A DNA stretch of 11,030 nucleotides from positions 1 through 11,030 of the forward strand of contig VMCW01000010.1 in the NCBI GenBank assembly GCA_008081175.1. The letters are read 5' to 3'. Of this stretch, positions 1 through 6,387 are shown piece by piece. How positions within the stretch are numbered: position 1 is the first letter of the stretch; each line of letters opens with the position of its first letter. A program made the translations under genes and the position numbers. A model generated the notes under the pieces. That model had not been told where the DNA came from, searched no databases, and worked only from the letters and a program-made list of their open reading frames with translations. The DNA comes from Flavobacteriaceae bacterium (GTDB lineage: Bacteria; Bacteroidota; Bacteroidia; Flavobacteriales; Flavobacteriaceae).

Positions 1-57
1 CAGAGCACCTCGTTTACACCGAGGGGGTCGGGGGTTCGAATCCCTCAGCGCCCACCA
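1..57 (+). tRNA. tRNA-Val (anticodon UAC), 3' part only
   Basis: This is the 3' part of a tRNA cut by the left window edge; the acceptor 5' strand and most of the D arm are missing. Visible are the 3' half of the D stem (GAGC, 3-6), the anticodon stem CCTCG/CGAGG (8-12/20-24) around the loop TTTACAC with anticodon TAC at 15-17, a 5-nt variable loop, the T arm with the TTCGAAT loop (35-41), the acceptor 3' strand AGCGCCC (47-53), discriminator A54 and an encoded CCA (55-57). Anticodon UAC reads valine GUA codons. A hairpin terminator follows immediately, so this is the last gene of its transcript. Confidence 0.93.
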
Positions 58-60
58 CTT

Positions 61-90
61 AAACCTCACATACAAAGTGAGGTTTTTTTT
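61..90 (+). terminator. Rho-independent terminator of the tRNA transcript
   Basis: A perfect 9-bp stem, AAACCTCAC (61-69) with GTGAGGTTT (77-85), closes a 7-nt loop and runs into an uninterrupted T tract to 90. It starts 3 nt after the tRNA CCA end and should end the tRNA-Val transcript. Confidence 0.9.
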
Positions 91-150
91 ATGACTTTTT
101 TTCTAAAAGCAAGTCTTGTAACATCAGCGCATGGTTTTTAACATTTTATT

Positions 151-177
151 ATAAAAAAGAGATGTAACCTTTTTTAT
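151..177. repeat. AT-rich inverted repeat (possible bidirectional terminator)
   Basis: ATAAAAAAG (151-159) and CTTTTTTAT (169-177) form a perfect 9-bp inverted repeat around a 9-nt loop. An A tract on one side and a T tract on the other are what a weak bidirectional terminator would show, but the stem has a single G-C pair and would be unstable. It could be a second terminator behind the tRNA or merely AT-rich spacer. Confidence 0.35.
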
Positions 178-184
178 GATAAAC

Positions 185-201
185 AGTCTATAGTATAGAT
201 T
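185..201. promoter_or_regulatory. 17-bp near-perfect palindrome, possible operator
   Basis: AGTCTATA-G-TATAGATT is symmetrical around G193, with one mismatch (a G-T wobble if folded as RNA). The arms and odd centre resemble a site for a dimeric regulator, and it lies just upstream of the hairpin candidate at 215-297. No second copy was noticed in the window, so operator function is only a suggestion. Confidence 0.3.
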
Positions 202-214
202 GGTTTATTGTTAG

Positions 215-297
215 CCTGCTCGCTGAGTCATTCATTCTGATAATTATTTGATTTTGTTTATTATTGAGTTCTTTTTTAAAGCGAGCAGGTTTTTTTT
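215..297 (+). ncRNA. Candidate small RNA or extended terminator: 10-bp stem, 55-nt loop, T tract
   Basis: CCTGCTCGCT (215-224) and AGCGAGCAGG (280-289) are exact reverse complements of ten bases, the most GC-rich segment in an otherwise AT-rich spacer, and eight Ts follow directly (290-297). The 55-nt intervening sequence can form a weak inner helix (TGATAAT 238-244 with ATTATTG 260-266, including G-U pairs). A GC-rich closing stem running into a T tract suits a small RNA whose ends pair and whose 3' strand doubles as terminator. A 6S-like RNA is one possibility by general shape only; I cannot match it to a known family. No consensus promoter was found just upstream. It could also be a terminator with an unusually long loop. 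Confidence 0.4.
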
Positions 298-348
298 AAG
301 CTACAGGATAAATTTCTTTTTGTTTTAGTACATTTAAAAAAAACAATA

Positions 349-780
349 GTGATTAAATCTCATACTCCCGATCGGCTTTCTTTTTTTATTGTTATTCTAT
401 TTTATACAGCGACCCTTCTTGTAGGTTATTTTTTTATCAAAGGACATACTATAGTTAATACGGTAGAAGATTCAAAGAAGAAAAAGCTCGTTCATGTTGT
501 ACTGGTTCAATTCAAAGAAACAATACAATCACAAGAACTTCAAAAAATCATTGATGCTGCTTACGGTCTTCAAGCCATTCCTGGTGTTCGAACTCTCAAT
601 TTTTCACAGAATGTTTCTCCAGAGGGACTCGGAAAGGGCTATACCCATGCGCTGAGTATGAAGTTTGATTCCTCTACAGACAGAGACAGTATTTATTTAC
701 CCCATCCTATTCACCAAAAATTTGTGGAATTGTTTGTACCCTTTACAGAGTCGGTTTTGGTATACGATTATTGGGAGTAA
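349..780 (+). CDS. Membrane-anchored Dabb (stress-responsive A/B barrel) domain protein
   Basis: The 143-aa product has one hydrophobic segment (about residues 11-30) and then a complete Dabb domain (about 47-141). Family landmarks are the opening VHVVLVQF strand with His49, the IPGVR turn, the KGYTHALSMKF strand, the YLPHPIHQKFV stretch and the closing VYDYW. Dabb domains are small ferredoxin-like folds that dimerise into an alpha/beta barrel; members range from stress proteins to small cyclases, so the substrate cannot be predicted. The N-terminal segment suggests inner-membrane anchoring with the domain probably outside the cytoplasm. The start is GTG (349): no ATG occurs in frame before residue 104, and a start that late would lose most of the domain. 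The leader is A-rich with no Shine-Dalgarno. Its TAA abuts the stop of the opposing gene with no gap. Confidence 0.8.
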   Translation: MIKSHTPDRLSFFIVILFYTATLLVGYFFIKGHTIVNTVEDSKKKKLVHVVLVQFKETIQSQELQKIIDAAYGLQAIPGVRTLNFSQNVSPEGLGKGYTHALSMKFDSSTDRDSIYLPHPIHQKFVELFVPFTESVLVYDYWE

Positions 781-1557
781 TTACCCTCCGATAAGTTTTT
801 GGATTTTTTCTTGCTCTTCTTTTGCCAGTTCTGCATCAATTAGAATACGGCCGCTGTGTTCGTCTGTAATGATTTTATTTCTAGAAGCAATTTCCAGTTG
901 AACTTGAGGGGGGATAGAAAAGAAGGATCCTCCAGAAGCTCCTCTATCAACAGGGACTATGGCAAGACCATTTTTAACACTCGAACGAATTCTTTTATAG
1001 GCATTAATTAGACGTTCTTCAATCTCTTTTTCAAACTCAGAAGATTTTTTTTGTAAAAGGTCTTCTTCTTTATGTGTTTCTTTAAGGATGGCTTCTAGCT
1101 CACTTTTTTTAGAATCTAGGTGTGAATTTCGCTCCTCGATTTTTTCATTGAGCACAGTAAGAACCTCTTGTTTTTGCTCTATACCCGCATTGAATTCTTT
1201 GATTTTTTTCTCGGCCAATTGTGATTCGAGATCTTGGTATTCTTGTTCTTTAACAATAGAGTTATACTCTCTGTTGTTGCGAACGTTTTTAAGTTTCTCT
1301 TCGTATTTTTTTAAGAGTTCTTTGGCATTTTCAATGACTTGCTTTTGTTCTGAAATGCCTTGTTCACTTGCTTCTATTTCTGCTTTAATTTTATCAGACT
1401 TTATATTTAAACCAGCGATTTCATTTTCGAGATCCTCCACCTCTAGAGGTAATTCTCCTCTAAGACTTACAATTTCATCAATTCTTGAATCAATAAGTTG
1501 GAGGTCATAAAGTGCTCTTAGTTTACTTTCGACAGTTATTTCAGTTTTTTTGGCCAT
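781..1557 (-). CDS. Coiled-coil protein with a cysteine-less C4-type zinc-ribbon domain
   Basis: This 258-aa protein is rich in Glu, Lys and Gln over roughly residues 10-185, forming a long antiparallel coiled coil, followed by a small C-terminal domain (about 195-258). The tail matches the bacterial C4 zinc-ribbon family that often sits next to NIF3 genes: the VPVDRGASGG, SIPPQ and SGRIL blocks align with the usual CxxC, PPQ and CxxCGRIL. All four expected ligands are replaced (Ser208, Ser211, Asp232, Ser235), and the protein contains no cysteine at all, so the ribbon fold probably persists without zinc. Family members have been linked to nucleic acid or nucleotide handling, but the function is not settled. 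It follows the NIF3-like gene by 2 nt and is surely co-transcribed with it. Confidence 0.85.
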   Translation of the reverse strand: MAKKTEITVESKLRALYDLQLIDSRIDEIVSLRGELPLEVEDLENEIAGLNIKSDKIKAEIEASEQGISEQKQVIENAKELLKKYEEKLKNVRNNREYNSIVKEQEYQDLESQLAEKKIKEFNAGIEQKQEVLTVLNEKIEERNSHLDSKKSELEAILKETHKEEDLLQKKSSEFEKEIEERLINAYKRIRSSVKNGLAIVPVDRGASGGSFFSIPPQVQLEIASRNKIITDEHSGRILIDAELAKEEQEKIQKLIGG

Positions 1558-1559
1558 AG

Positions 1560-2654
1560 CTAAAAATAGTTAACAGGATTTGTTTTAATGTTCGATAAAA
1601 CGAACGCAAAATTAGGCAATTTTTCCTTAAGATAGTCAAATATCAAATTTTTGGTGAATTGCTCACTTTCGTAATGACCTACATCGAGTAGGACTAATTG
1701 TTTTTCACCCTGATAGAATTGATGGTATTTTAGATCTGCGGTTATGTATGCATCTGCACCTTTTCTTTTGGCATCTTCTATGGCAAAGCTACCAGAACCT
1801 CCTAAAACAGCTACTTTTTTGATGTTTTTATTTGTAAGGGGACTGTGACGTATAAGTTCAGTGTTGAGTTGTTTTTTAACCCAATTTAAAAAAGTCAATT
1901 GATCCATTTCTTTTTCTAATTCACCGATACGTCCCATACCCACTTGAGAAAAACTATTTAATAATTGATACATTTCATAGGCAACAGTTTCATAAGGGTG
2001 AGCATCCAAAAGGGCCTTTTGAACACGATGAAAAAGATGGGCTTCAAAAACAACATTGATTTGTATTTCACTTACGGTAACCTTTTCCATTTGCTTTCCA
2101 ATGTGTGGATTGCTTTGCGCCGTACCAGTAAATTTTCCAGTGCCTTCAAGTAAAAAGCTACAGTCTTTATAATTTTCTAAAGAACCTGCACCTGCCTTGT
2201 GTAAGGCTTCTAATATTGAGGCTATGTGGCTTTCAGGAACGTAAGCCACCAATTTTTTCAATGTTGCTTTTTTGGGGACTAGCACCTCTGTTTTGCTTAA
2301 TTTTAGTTGCTTACAAAGTACCTCGCTAACGCCATTGGGATGATTATCTAAACGAGTATGTAAGGCAATGATTGCAATTTGATTTTCTATGGCTTTTTGA
2401 ACAACACGTTCCACATATGAAGAACCAGTAATTTTTTTTAACCCCGAGAACACAATGGGATGAAAACTGATAATGACATTACACTTCTTGGCAATTGCTT
2501 CTTCAACAACCTCTTCTGTACTGTCTAAGGTGATGAGCGCTCCTGAACAGTAGTTGTCTGGATTTCCAACTAGCAGCCCTACATTATCAAAATCTTCAGC
2601 ATAGGCTTGTGGCGCCCATTCTTCTAGGATGTCAAGTAGTTCTTTTACAGTCAT
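1560..2654 (-). CDS. NIF3-like dinuclear metal centre protein (YbgI/DUF34 family), long form
   Basis: The 364-aa protein is the long bacterial NIF3 form: two NIF3 halves with an inserted middle domain (roughly residues 130-235, containing a HPYETVAYE stretch). Metal-site motifs are visible: DNVGLLVG (23-30), SFHPIVF with His65, ALHTRLD with His99 and Asp103, and GHYESE near the C terminus with His327 and Glu331, equivalent to the H-x3-E pair of E. coli YbgI. The first His of the family HHP motif is Phe64. Family members form toroidal hexamers with a two-metal site; proposed roles include GTP cyclohydrolase I-like activity and metal or cofactor maintenance, so no reaction is asserted. It is first in a two-gene operon, divergent from lpxK with 45 nt between start codons. 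Confidence 0.9.
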   Translation of the reverse strand: MTVKELLDILEEWAPQAYAEDFDNVGLLVGNPDNYCSGALITLDSTEEVVEEAIAKKCNVIISFHPIVFSGLKKITGSSYVERVVQKAIENQIAIIALHTRLDNHPNGVSEVLCKQLKLSKTEVLVPKKATLKKLVAYVPESHIASILEALHKAGAGSLENYKDCSFLLEGTGKFTGTAQSNPHIGKQMEKVTVSEIQINVVFEAHLFHRVQKALLDAHPYETVAYEMYQLLNSFSQVGMGRIGELEKEMDQLTFLNWVKKQLNTELIRHSPLTNKNIKKVAVLGGSGSFAIEDAKRKGADAYITADLKYHQFYQGEKQLVLLDVGHYESEQFTKNLIFDYLKEKLPNFAFVLSNIKTNPVNYF

Positions 2655-2673
2655 AGTATTGGTAGAATTAAAA

Positions 2674-2681
2674 CAAATATA
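2674..2681 (-). promoter_or_regulatory. Candidate -7 box for the NIF3-like operon
   Basis: On the minus strand this reads TATATTTG, an exact match to the Bacteroidota -7 consensus TAnnTTTG, 19 nt before the NIF3-like start codon. No clean TTG lies 17-23 bp upstream; that position falls in the first codons of lpxK, where only TTTC is seen. The placement is sensible, but AT-rich DNA makes the box alone weak evidence. Confidence 0.4.
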
Positions 2682-2699
2682 ATATTTATCTTCATCGAC

Positions 2700-3719
2700 A
2701 TGAAAAGCGGGTTAGTCTTGTTGTTTCCTTTTGCCATTATTTACGATGGAATCACTTCTTTAAGAAATCGGTTGTATGATTGGGGTTTTTTTAAAACTGA
2801 AACCCCAAAACTACGAAGTATAGGTGTGGGTAATTTGAGGGTTGGAGGTACGGGTAAGTCTGTATTAGTGGACTATTTGTGCGACTTGCTCAAAAAGGAG
2901 TATCGGGTAGTGGTTTTAAGTAGAGGATATAAAAGAACAACAAAAGGGGTTCAAATTGCTTCCGAAAATAGTACAGCACAAATACTTGGCGACGAACCGT
3001 TTCAATTTTTTTCTAAGCATGAGATTGCTGTTCTAGTTTCTGAAAATAGGAGCGAGGGACTGCAAGCGCTAAAAAAAATAAAACCTTACCCTGACTTAAT
3101 CGTTTTTGACGACCTGATGCAACACCGAAGGGTAAAACCCCATTGCATGGTCTTAACCACTACTTATGATCAACCTTATTATGATGATCATTTGTTGCCC
3201 TGGGGCAGACTTAGAGAATCGAAAAAGGGAGCAGGGCGGGCGCAAATTATCATTGTTACAAAATGCCCACCAAAAATCACTCTGGAAGAGCAAAAGCAGA
3301 TTAAAGAAAAAATAAACCCCTCCCCAGCACAAGCGCTATTTTTTTCAAAAATTGTGTACGACGAACAACTGTATAACAGATCAAGCACAAAGCGATTGGA
3401 AGCAGTTACTCAGCCATTTATATTAATAACAGGAATTGATAACCCCCTTCCTTTGGTTCATTATTTGGAAGACAAGAAGATGGATTTTACTCATTTAGAG
3501 TACTCGAATCATCATCAATTTACTGAGGATGAGATTGTGTATATCAAAAACATAAAACAGGGTAGGCTGTTGGTTACTACGGAAAAAGACTTTGGTCGTT
3601 TGTTGCCTTATTTTTCCACAGAAGAGTTGTTTTACCTGCCTATTAAAATGGAATTTATTGGTGAAGGGGTATCAGAACAATTTTCAGTTCTTGTAAAGAA
3701 AGAGATTAATGTTTCCTAG
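2700..3719 (+). CDS. lpxK: Tetraacyldisaccharide 4'-kinase LpxK (lipid A biosynthesis)
   Basis: LpxK transfers the ATP gamma-phosphate to the 4'-position of the tetraacyldisaccharide-1-phosphate precursor, giving lipid IVA at the cytoplasmic face of the inner membrane. The 339-aa protein opens with a hydrophobic helix and the family's LRNRLYDWG stretch (about 21-29), followed by VGNLRVGGTGKS with the Walker A loop (49-54). The LSRGYKR block (73-79), LGDEP (96-100), DD-x2-QHRRV (137-145) and LLPWGRLRE follow in family order. The catalytic-region motif is usually DDGFQHR or DDAFQHR; here Leu-Met occupies the two variable positions while both Asp, Gln, His and Arg are kept. It stands alone on the plus strand, divergent from the NIF3-like operon, and its stop overlaps the lipA stop by 4 nt. 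It shows the window belongs to a lipopolysaccharide-producing Gram-negative. Confidence 0.95.
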   Translation: MKSGLVLLFPFAIIYDGITSLRNRLYDWGFFKTETPKLRSIGVGNLRVGGTGKSVLVDYLCDLLKKEYRVVVLSRGYKRTTKGVQIASENSTAQILGDEPFQFFSKHEIAVLVSENRSEGLQALKKIKPYPDLIVFDDLMQHRRVKPHCMVLTTTYDQPYYDDHLLPWGRLRESKKGAGRAQIIIVTKCPPKITLEEQKQIKEKINPSPAQALFFSKIVYDEQLYNRSSTKRLEAVTQPFILITGIDNPLPLVHYLEDKKMDFTHLEYSNHHQFTEDEIVYIKNIKQGRLLVTTEKDFGRLLPYFSTEELFYLPIKMEFIGEGVSEQFSVLVKKEINVS

Positions 3720-4591
3720 GCTATATGTTTGTGTGCCTTATATGAAGAGCGAACTAAAGGTCCACTTTCTACATGTCTAAACCCAAGTCCAAGGGCATAT
3801 TCTTCATATTTTTTGAACTGTTCTGGTGCAATAAAGGATTGCACAGGTAAATGTTTCTTGCTAGGCTGTAAATACTGTCCTATGGTAACTACATCTACTA
3901 GCGCCTCTCTTAGGTCCTGTAGTGTTTTCAGCACTTCTTCCTCTTTTTCTCCAAGGCCTAACATGATTCCAGATTTTGTGCGATGTACACCTTGCTCTTT
4001 GAGGTACTGCAATACTTCTAAGCTTGTTTTGTATTTCGCCTGAACACGAACTTTACGTGTCAAGCGTTCAACGGTTTCTACATTGTGAGAGACCACCTCT
4101 GGAGCGACTTGTACAATACGGTCCAGATTTCGTTTGTTTCCTTGAAAGTCAGGGATTAAGGTTTCAAGAGTTGTGTTAGGGTTGATGCGCCGAATGGCGT
4201 TGACTGTTTCAGCCCAAATAATGGACCCCATATCCTTTAAATCATCTCGATCTACGGAGGTAATTACCGCGTGTTTAATTTTCATAATTTTTATGGAATT
4301 GGCAACCTTTTCTGGTTCTGCCCAGTCGACAGCAGAGGGTCTTCCTGTTTGAACCCCACAAAAGGCACACGATCGTGTACACACATTTCCTAAAATCATG
4401 AATGTTGCTGTTCCTTCTGCCCAACACTCTCCCATATTTGGACAGCTTCCAGAGGTACATATGGTGTTTAGTTTATAATTTTCCACAAGCCCTCTTAGTT
4501 CCGTGTATTTTTTTCCGGTTGGAAGTTTAACCCGGATCCAATCTGGTTTTTTCTTGTGTGTGATTGTAGACTCTTGTACCTCCATCATCAT
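3716..4591 (-). CDS. lipA: Lipoyl synthase LipA (radical SAM)
   Basis: LipA inserts two sulfur atoms into a protein-bound octanoyl chain to make the lipoyl cofactor of 2-oxoacid dehydrogenases and the glycine cleavage system. The 291-aa protein carries all the hallmarks: the auxiliary-cluster cysteines Cys45, Cys50 and Cys56 (CTSGSCPNMGEC), the radical SAM triad Cys71, Cys75 and Cys78 (CTRSCAFC), and the C-terminal RSSY motif (281-284) whose serine ligates the auxiliary [4Fe-4S] cluster. Length is normal for the family. The start is ambiguous because three ATG codons are consecutive (4591, 4588, 4585). A consensus promoter sits just upstream, overlapping the end of the transporter gene, so lipA can be expressed independently of the sigma/transporter transcript. 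Its stop overlaps that of lpxK. Confidence 0.97.
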   Translation of the reverse strand: MMMEVQESTITHKKKPDWIRVKLPTGKKYTELRGLVENYKLNTICTSGSCPNMGECWAEGTATFMILGNVCTRSCAFCGVQTGRPSAVDWAEPEKVANSIKIMKIKHAVITSVDRDDLKDMGSIIWAETVNAIRRINPNTTLETLIPDFQGNKRNLDRIVQVAPEVVSHNVETVERLTRKVRVQAKYKTSLEVLQYLKEQGVHRTKSGIMLGLGEKEEEVLKTLQDLREALVDVVTIGQYLQPSKKHLPVQSFIAPEQFKKYEEYALGLGFRHVESGPLVRSSYKAHKHIA

Positions 4592-4599
4592 TCTTTTTG

Positions 4600-4628
4600 C
4601 AAAGATAATTGATTGTTTAGAGACTCAA
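4600..4628 (-). promoter_or_regulatory. lipA promoter, flavobacterial type (TTG-N18-TATCTTTG)
   Basis: On the minus strand TTG (complement of 4626-4628, within a TTTTG run) is followed after exactly 18 nt by TATCTTTG (complement of 4600-4607), matching the Bacteroidota housekeeping consensus TTG / TAnnTTTG. The -33 element lies in the last codons of the NRAMP-like gene and the -7 element in the 25-nt gap. Only 8 nt separate the box from the first of three lipA ATG codons, so the mRNA would be nearly leaderless or would use the second or third ATG. Confidence 0.65.
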
Positions 4629-5828
4629 AAGATAAAAAAGTGTAAAACCAGTTAAAACAGCTAATCCAATAATACTAAGTACTTTCAAACCTATTTTGGG
4701 TTGATGTTCCTTTGGCATTTGATCACTGAGTACCAAACGATAATTTAAAAAAGCATACAGTGGTGCAGTGATAAAAGAAAGTACGGTTGCTATTTGAACA
4801 AGTTGGCCCATTTCTGAAAGAAGAAAGAGAAAGATTGCTCCAGTTCCCAACCCCAAGACGAGAAGCCAAATTAAATAGTATGATTTTTTCTTATGAAATA
4901 AAAGCTGAATGGTTTTTGACATAGCCCTTGGAGAAGCATCTAGTGTGGTTATGGTTGTACTGAGCATGGTGGAAAAGGCAGCTACAGCTATCAATCCATA
5001 AGCTGCTTCACCAAGATTAGCAGTATACAATTGAATGAGTTGATCGGCAAAAGCACCCCCTTGATTTGAGAATTCTGTACCTGTCCCATACATGACCAGA
5101 GCTCCTAAACCGACAAAACAAATAGCAAGAAAAATCGTTGCAATATAGCCTACATTAAAGTCAAAAAGACTTTCTGAAAGTGAAGTTTTGTTTTTTTGTG
5201 TTTTGTTTTTTTCAAGTGTCCAAATGGAGTGCCAAATCGAAATGTCCAATGGGGCAGGCATCCACCCTAAAAAAGCGATCAAAAAAAGCAAACCACTTCC
5301 CTCAGGAAAAACTTGTTGAAAAGAAAGGGCTCCCTCATTCTTAAAAAAAGCAACTCCAACAGAAAGCAAGCTGCTTATAGCGAGAGTAACCATAATTATT
5401 TTAATGAATTTATCCAATAACTGGTAGCGACCAATGAGAAGGGTTAATGCACAAAAAAGGGTGATGAGAAGACTCCAACTCACGATATCATCTGTGATTC
5501 CAAACAATTGAGAAGCTAGGCCCGCTGTTACAACAGTGACGGCACTTTGAATGGTAAACATAGTGCCTAAATTGACAAAAAAATAAGCCCACAGGTAGGC
5601 CTTACCCATTTTGTAATAGCCATCTAGTAATGTTTCCCCTGTTGCTTGTGCGTATCGAGGACCGTATTGAAAAAAGGGGTATTTGAAAAGATTAATTAAC
5701 AACAGTGCCCAGACCAATCCCCATCCGTAGTCAGCGCCAGCACGTGTAGATTGAACAAGATGGGAAACTCCAATTGCAGCTCCCGCAAAAAGCAATCCCG
5801 GACCTAATTTAGAAAGTTTAAATTTCAT
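4617..5828 (-). CDS. NRAMP-family-related membrane transporter with altered metal-site motifs
   Basis: This 403-aa protein has about eleven hydrophobic segments and the NRAMP overall pattern: a GPGLLFAGAAIG start in helix 1, an AGADYGW stretch entering helix 2, GPRYAQATGE after helix 2, and a helix-6 break GWMPAPLD. NRAMP proteins import Mn2+ or Fe2+ with protons. The helix-1 ligand motif DPGN is replaced by Gly20-Val-Ser-His23, and the helix-6 MPHN is Met190-Pro-Ala-Pro193, so Met is kept while the neighbouring His and Asn are lost. Substrate is therefore uncertain; it may be a divergent flavobacterial clade with another metal or cotransport mode. Its ATG lies inside the sigma gene (11-nt overlap), which implies translational coupling. 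The end overlaps the lipA promoter. Confidence 0.8.
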   Translation of the reverse strand: MKFKLSKLGPGLLFAGAAIGVSHLVQSTRAGADYGWGLVWALLLINLFKYPFFQYGPRYAQATGETLLDGYYKMGKAYLWAYFFVNLGTMFTIQSAVTVVTAGLASQLFGITDDIVSWSLLITLFCALTLLIGRYQLLDKFIKIIMVTLAISSLLSVGVAFFKNEGALSFQQVFPEGSGLLFLIAFLGWMPAPLDISIWHSIWTLEKNKTQKNKTSLSESLFDFNVGYIATIFLAICFVGLGALVMYGTGTEFSNQGGAFADQLIQLYTANLGEAAYGLIAVAAFSTMLSTTITTLDASPRAMSKTIQLLFHKKKSYYLIWLLVLGLGTGAIFLFLLSEMGQLVQIATVLSFITAPLYAFLNYRLVLSDQMPKEHQPKIGLKVLSIIGLAVLTGFTLFYLLSL

Positions 5829-6378
5829 CCTTGTGGATTAAGTTAGCTAGCATTTTTTTTGCTCTAAAAAGTTTTACTCGAATTGTTGTTGCCGGTTCTT
5901 GAAGAAGAACTTCTATTTCTCTTAAAGATAAGTTTTCAAAATACCGCATCCTAATTAAATTTCTATATTCTTCTTTCATGGACTGTATATGCTCTAAAAT
6001 ATGGTCCATATTTTCCGTTGCTATTAGTAATTCCTCAGGAGAAGGATTATAGGTAGGGAGATCAATTGGAATGGAGTCATCTAATTCAAGATGGTTTTCT
6101 ACTCTTTTTTTTGATTTTCTATAGCGATCAATCTGATGGTTTTTTGCAATTGTAAATAGCCAGGTGGCAAAGGAAAGCGTTTCGTCGTATCGGTCAAGTT
6201 GATCAAAGGCTTTAGCAAAGGTCTCAATTGCGAGTTCCTCAGCTAAGTTAGGATTCGATGTTCTTTGGTTTAGAAATGAAAAAACAGCGTTCCAATATTT
6301 GTTAAAAAGGAGGTTGTAGGCAGTTTGATCTTGAGCTTTAGCCTTGATTATCAATTCAATATCCTCTAGTGAGCTCAT
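5818..6378 (-). CDS. ECF-type RNA polymerase sigma factor
   Basis: The 186-aa protein has sigma region 2 (about residues 10-90), including AEELAIETFAKAF and the WLFTIAKNHQIDRYRK core/-10 recognition helix, a variable linker (about 91-120), and sigma region 4 (about 125-180) with the helix-turn-helix LSLREIEVLLQEPATTIRVKLFRAKKML split over residues 150-177. That is the minimal two-domain sigma-70 layout of ECF factors, which redirect RNA polymerase to a stress or surface-function regulon. No anti-sigma factor with the usual cytosolic zinc-binding or FecR-like domain is adjacent. Instead a 68-aa membrane protein ends 9 nt upstream and an NRAMP-like transporter starts inside this gene's last codons, so the three appear to form one transcript. 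Confidence 0.92.
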   Translation of the reverse strand: MSSLEDIELIIKAKAQDQTAYNLLFNKYWNAVFSFLNQRTSNPNLAEELAIETFAKAFDQLDRYDETLSFATWLFTIAKNHQIDRYRKSKKRVENHLELDDSIPIDLPTYNPSPEELLIATENMDHILEHIQSMKEEYRNLIRMRYFENLSLREIEVLLQEPATTIRVKLFRAKKMLANLIHKDEI

Positions 6379-6387
6379 CAGAAGGAT

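Noticed and set aside
1..57. tRNA-Val 3' end as an integration (att) site for a mobile element
   Set aside because: The sequence after the tRNA holds no integrase, no second copy of the tRNA 3' end was noticed in the window, and all downstream genes are ordinary chromosomal ones.
771..810. Bidirectional terminator at the Dabb/zinc-ribbon junction
   Set aside because: GGGAGTAATTACCCTCC gives only an imperfect short stem and the T tract starts too far downstream to be convincing.
665..901. 78-codon plus-strand frame crossing the Dabb/zinc-ribbon junction
   Set aside because: Overlaps two real genes in another frame and shows no domain.
1088..1510. 140-codon plus-strand open frame opposite the coiled-coil gene
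   Set aside because: Ser/Phe/Leu-rich antisense of a Glu/Lys-rich coiled coil; a classic shadow of the real gene.
3729..4043. Plus-strand open frame (104 codons) inside lipA
   Set aside because: It lies wholly antisense to the conserved lipA coding sequence, and its translation shows no recognisable domain.
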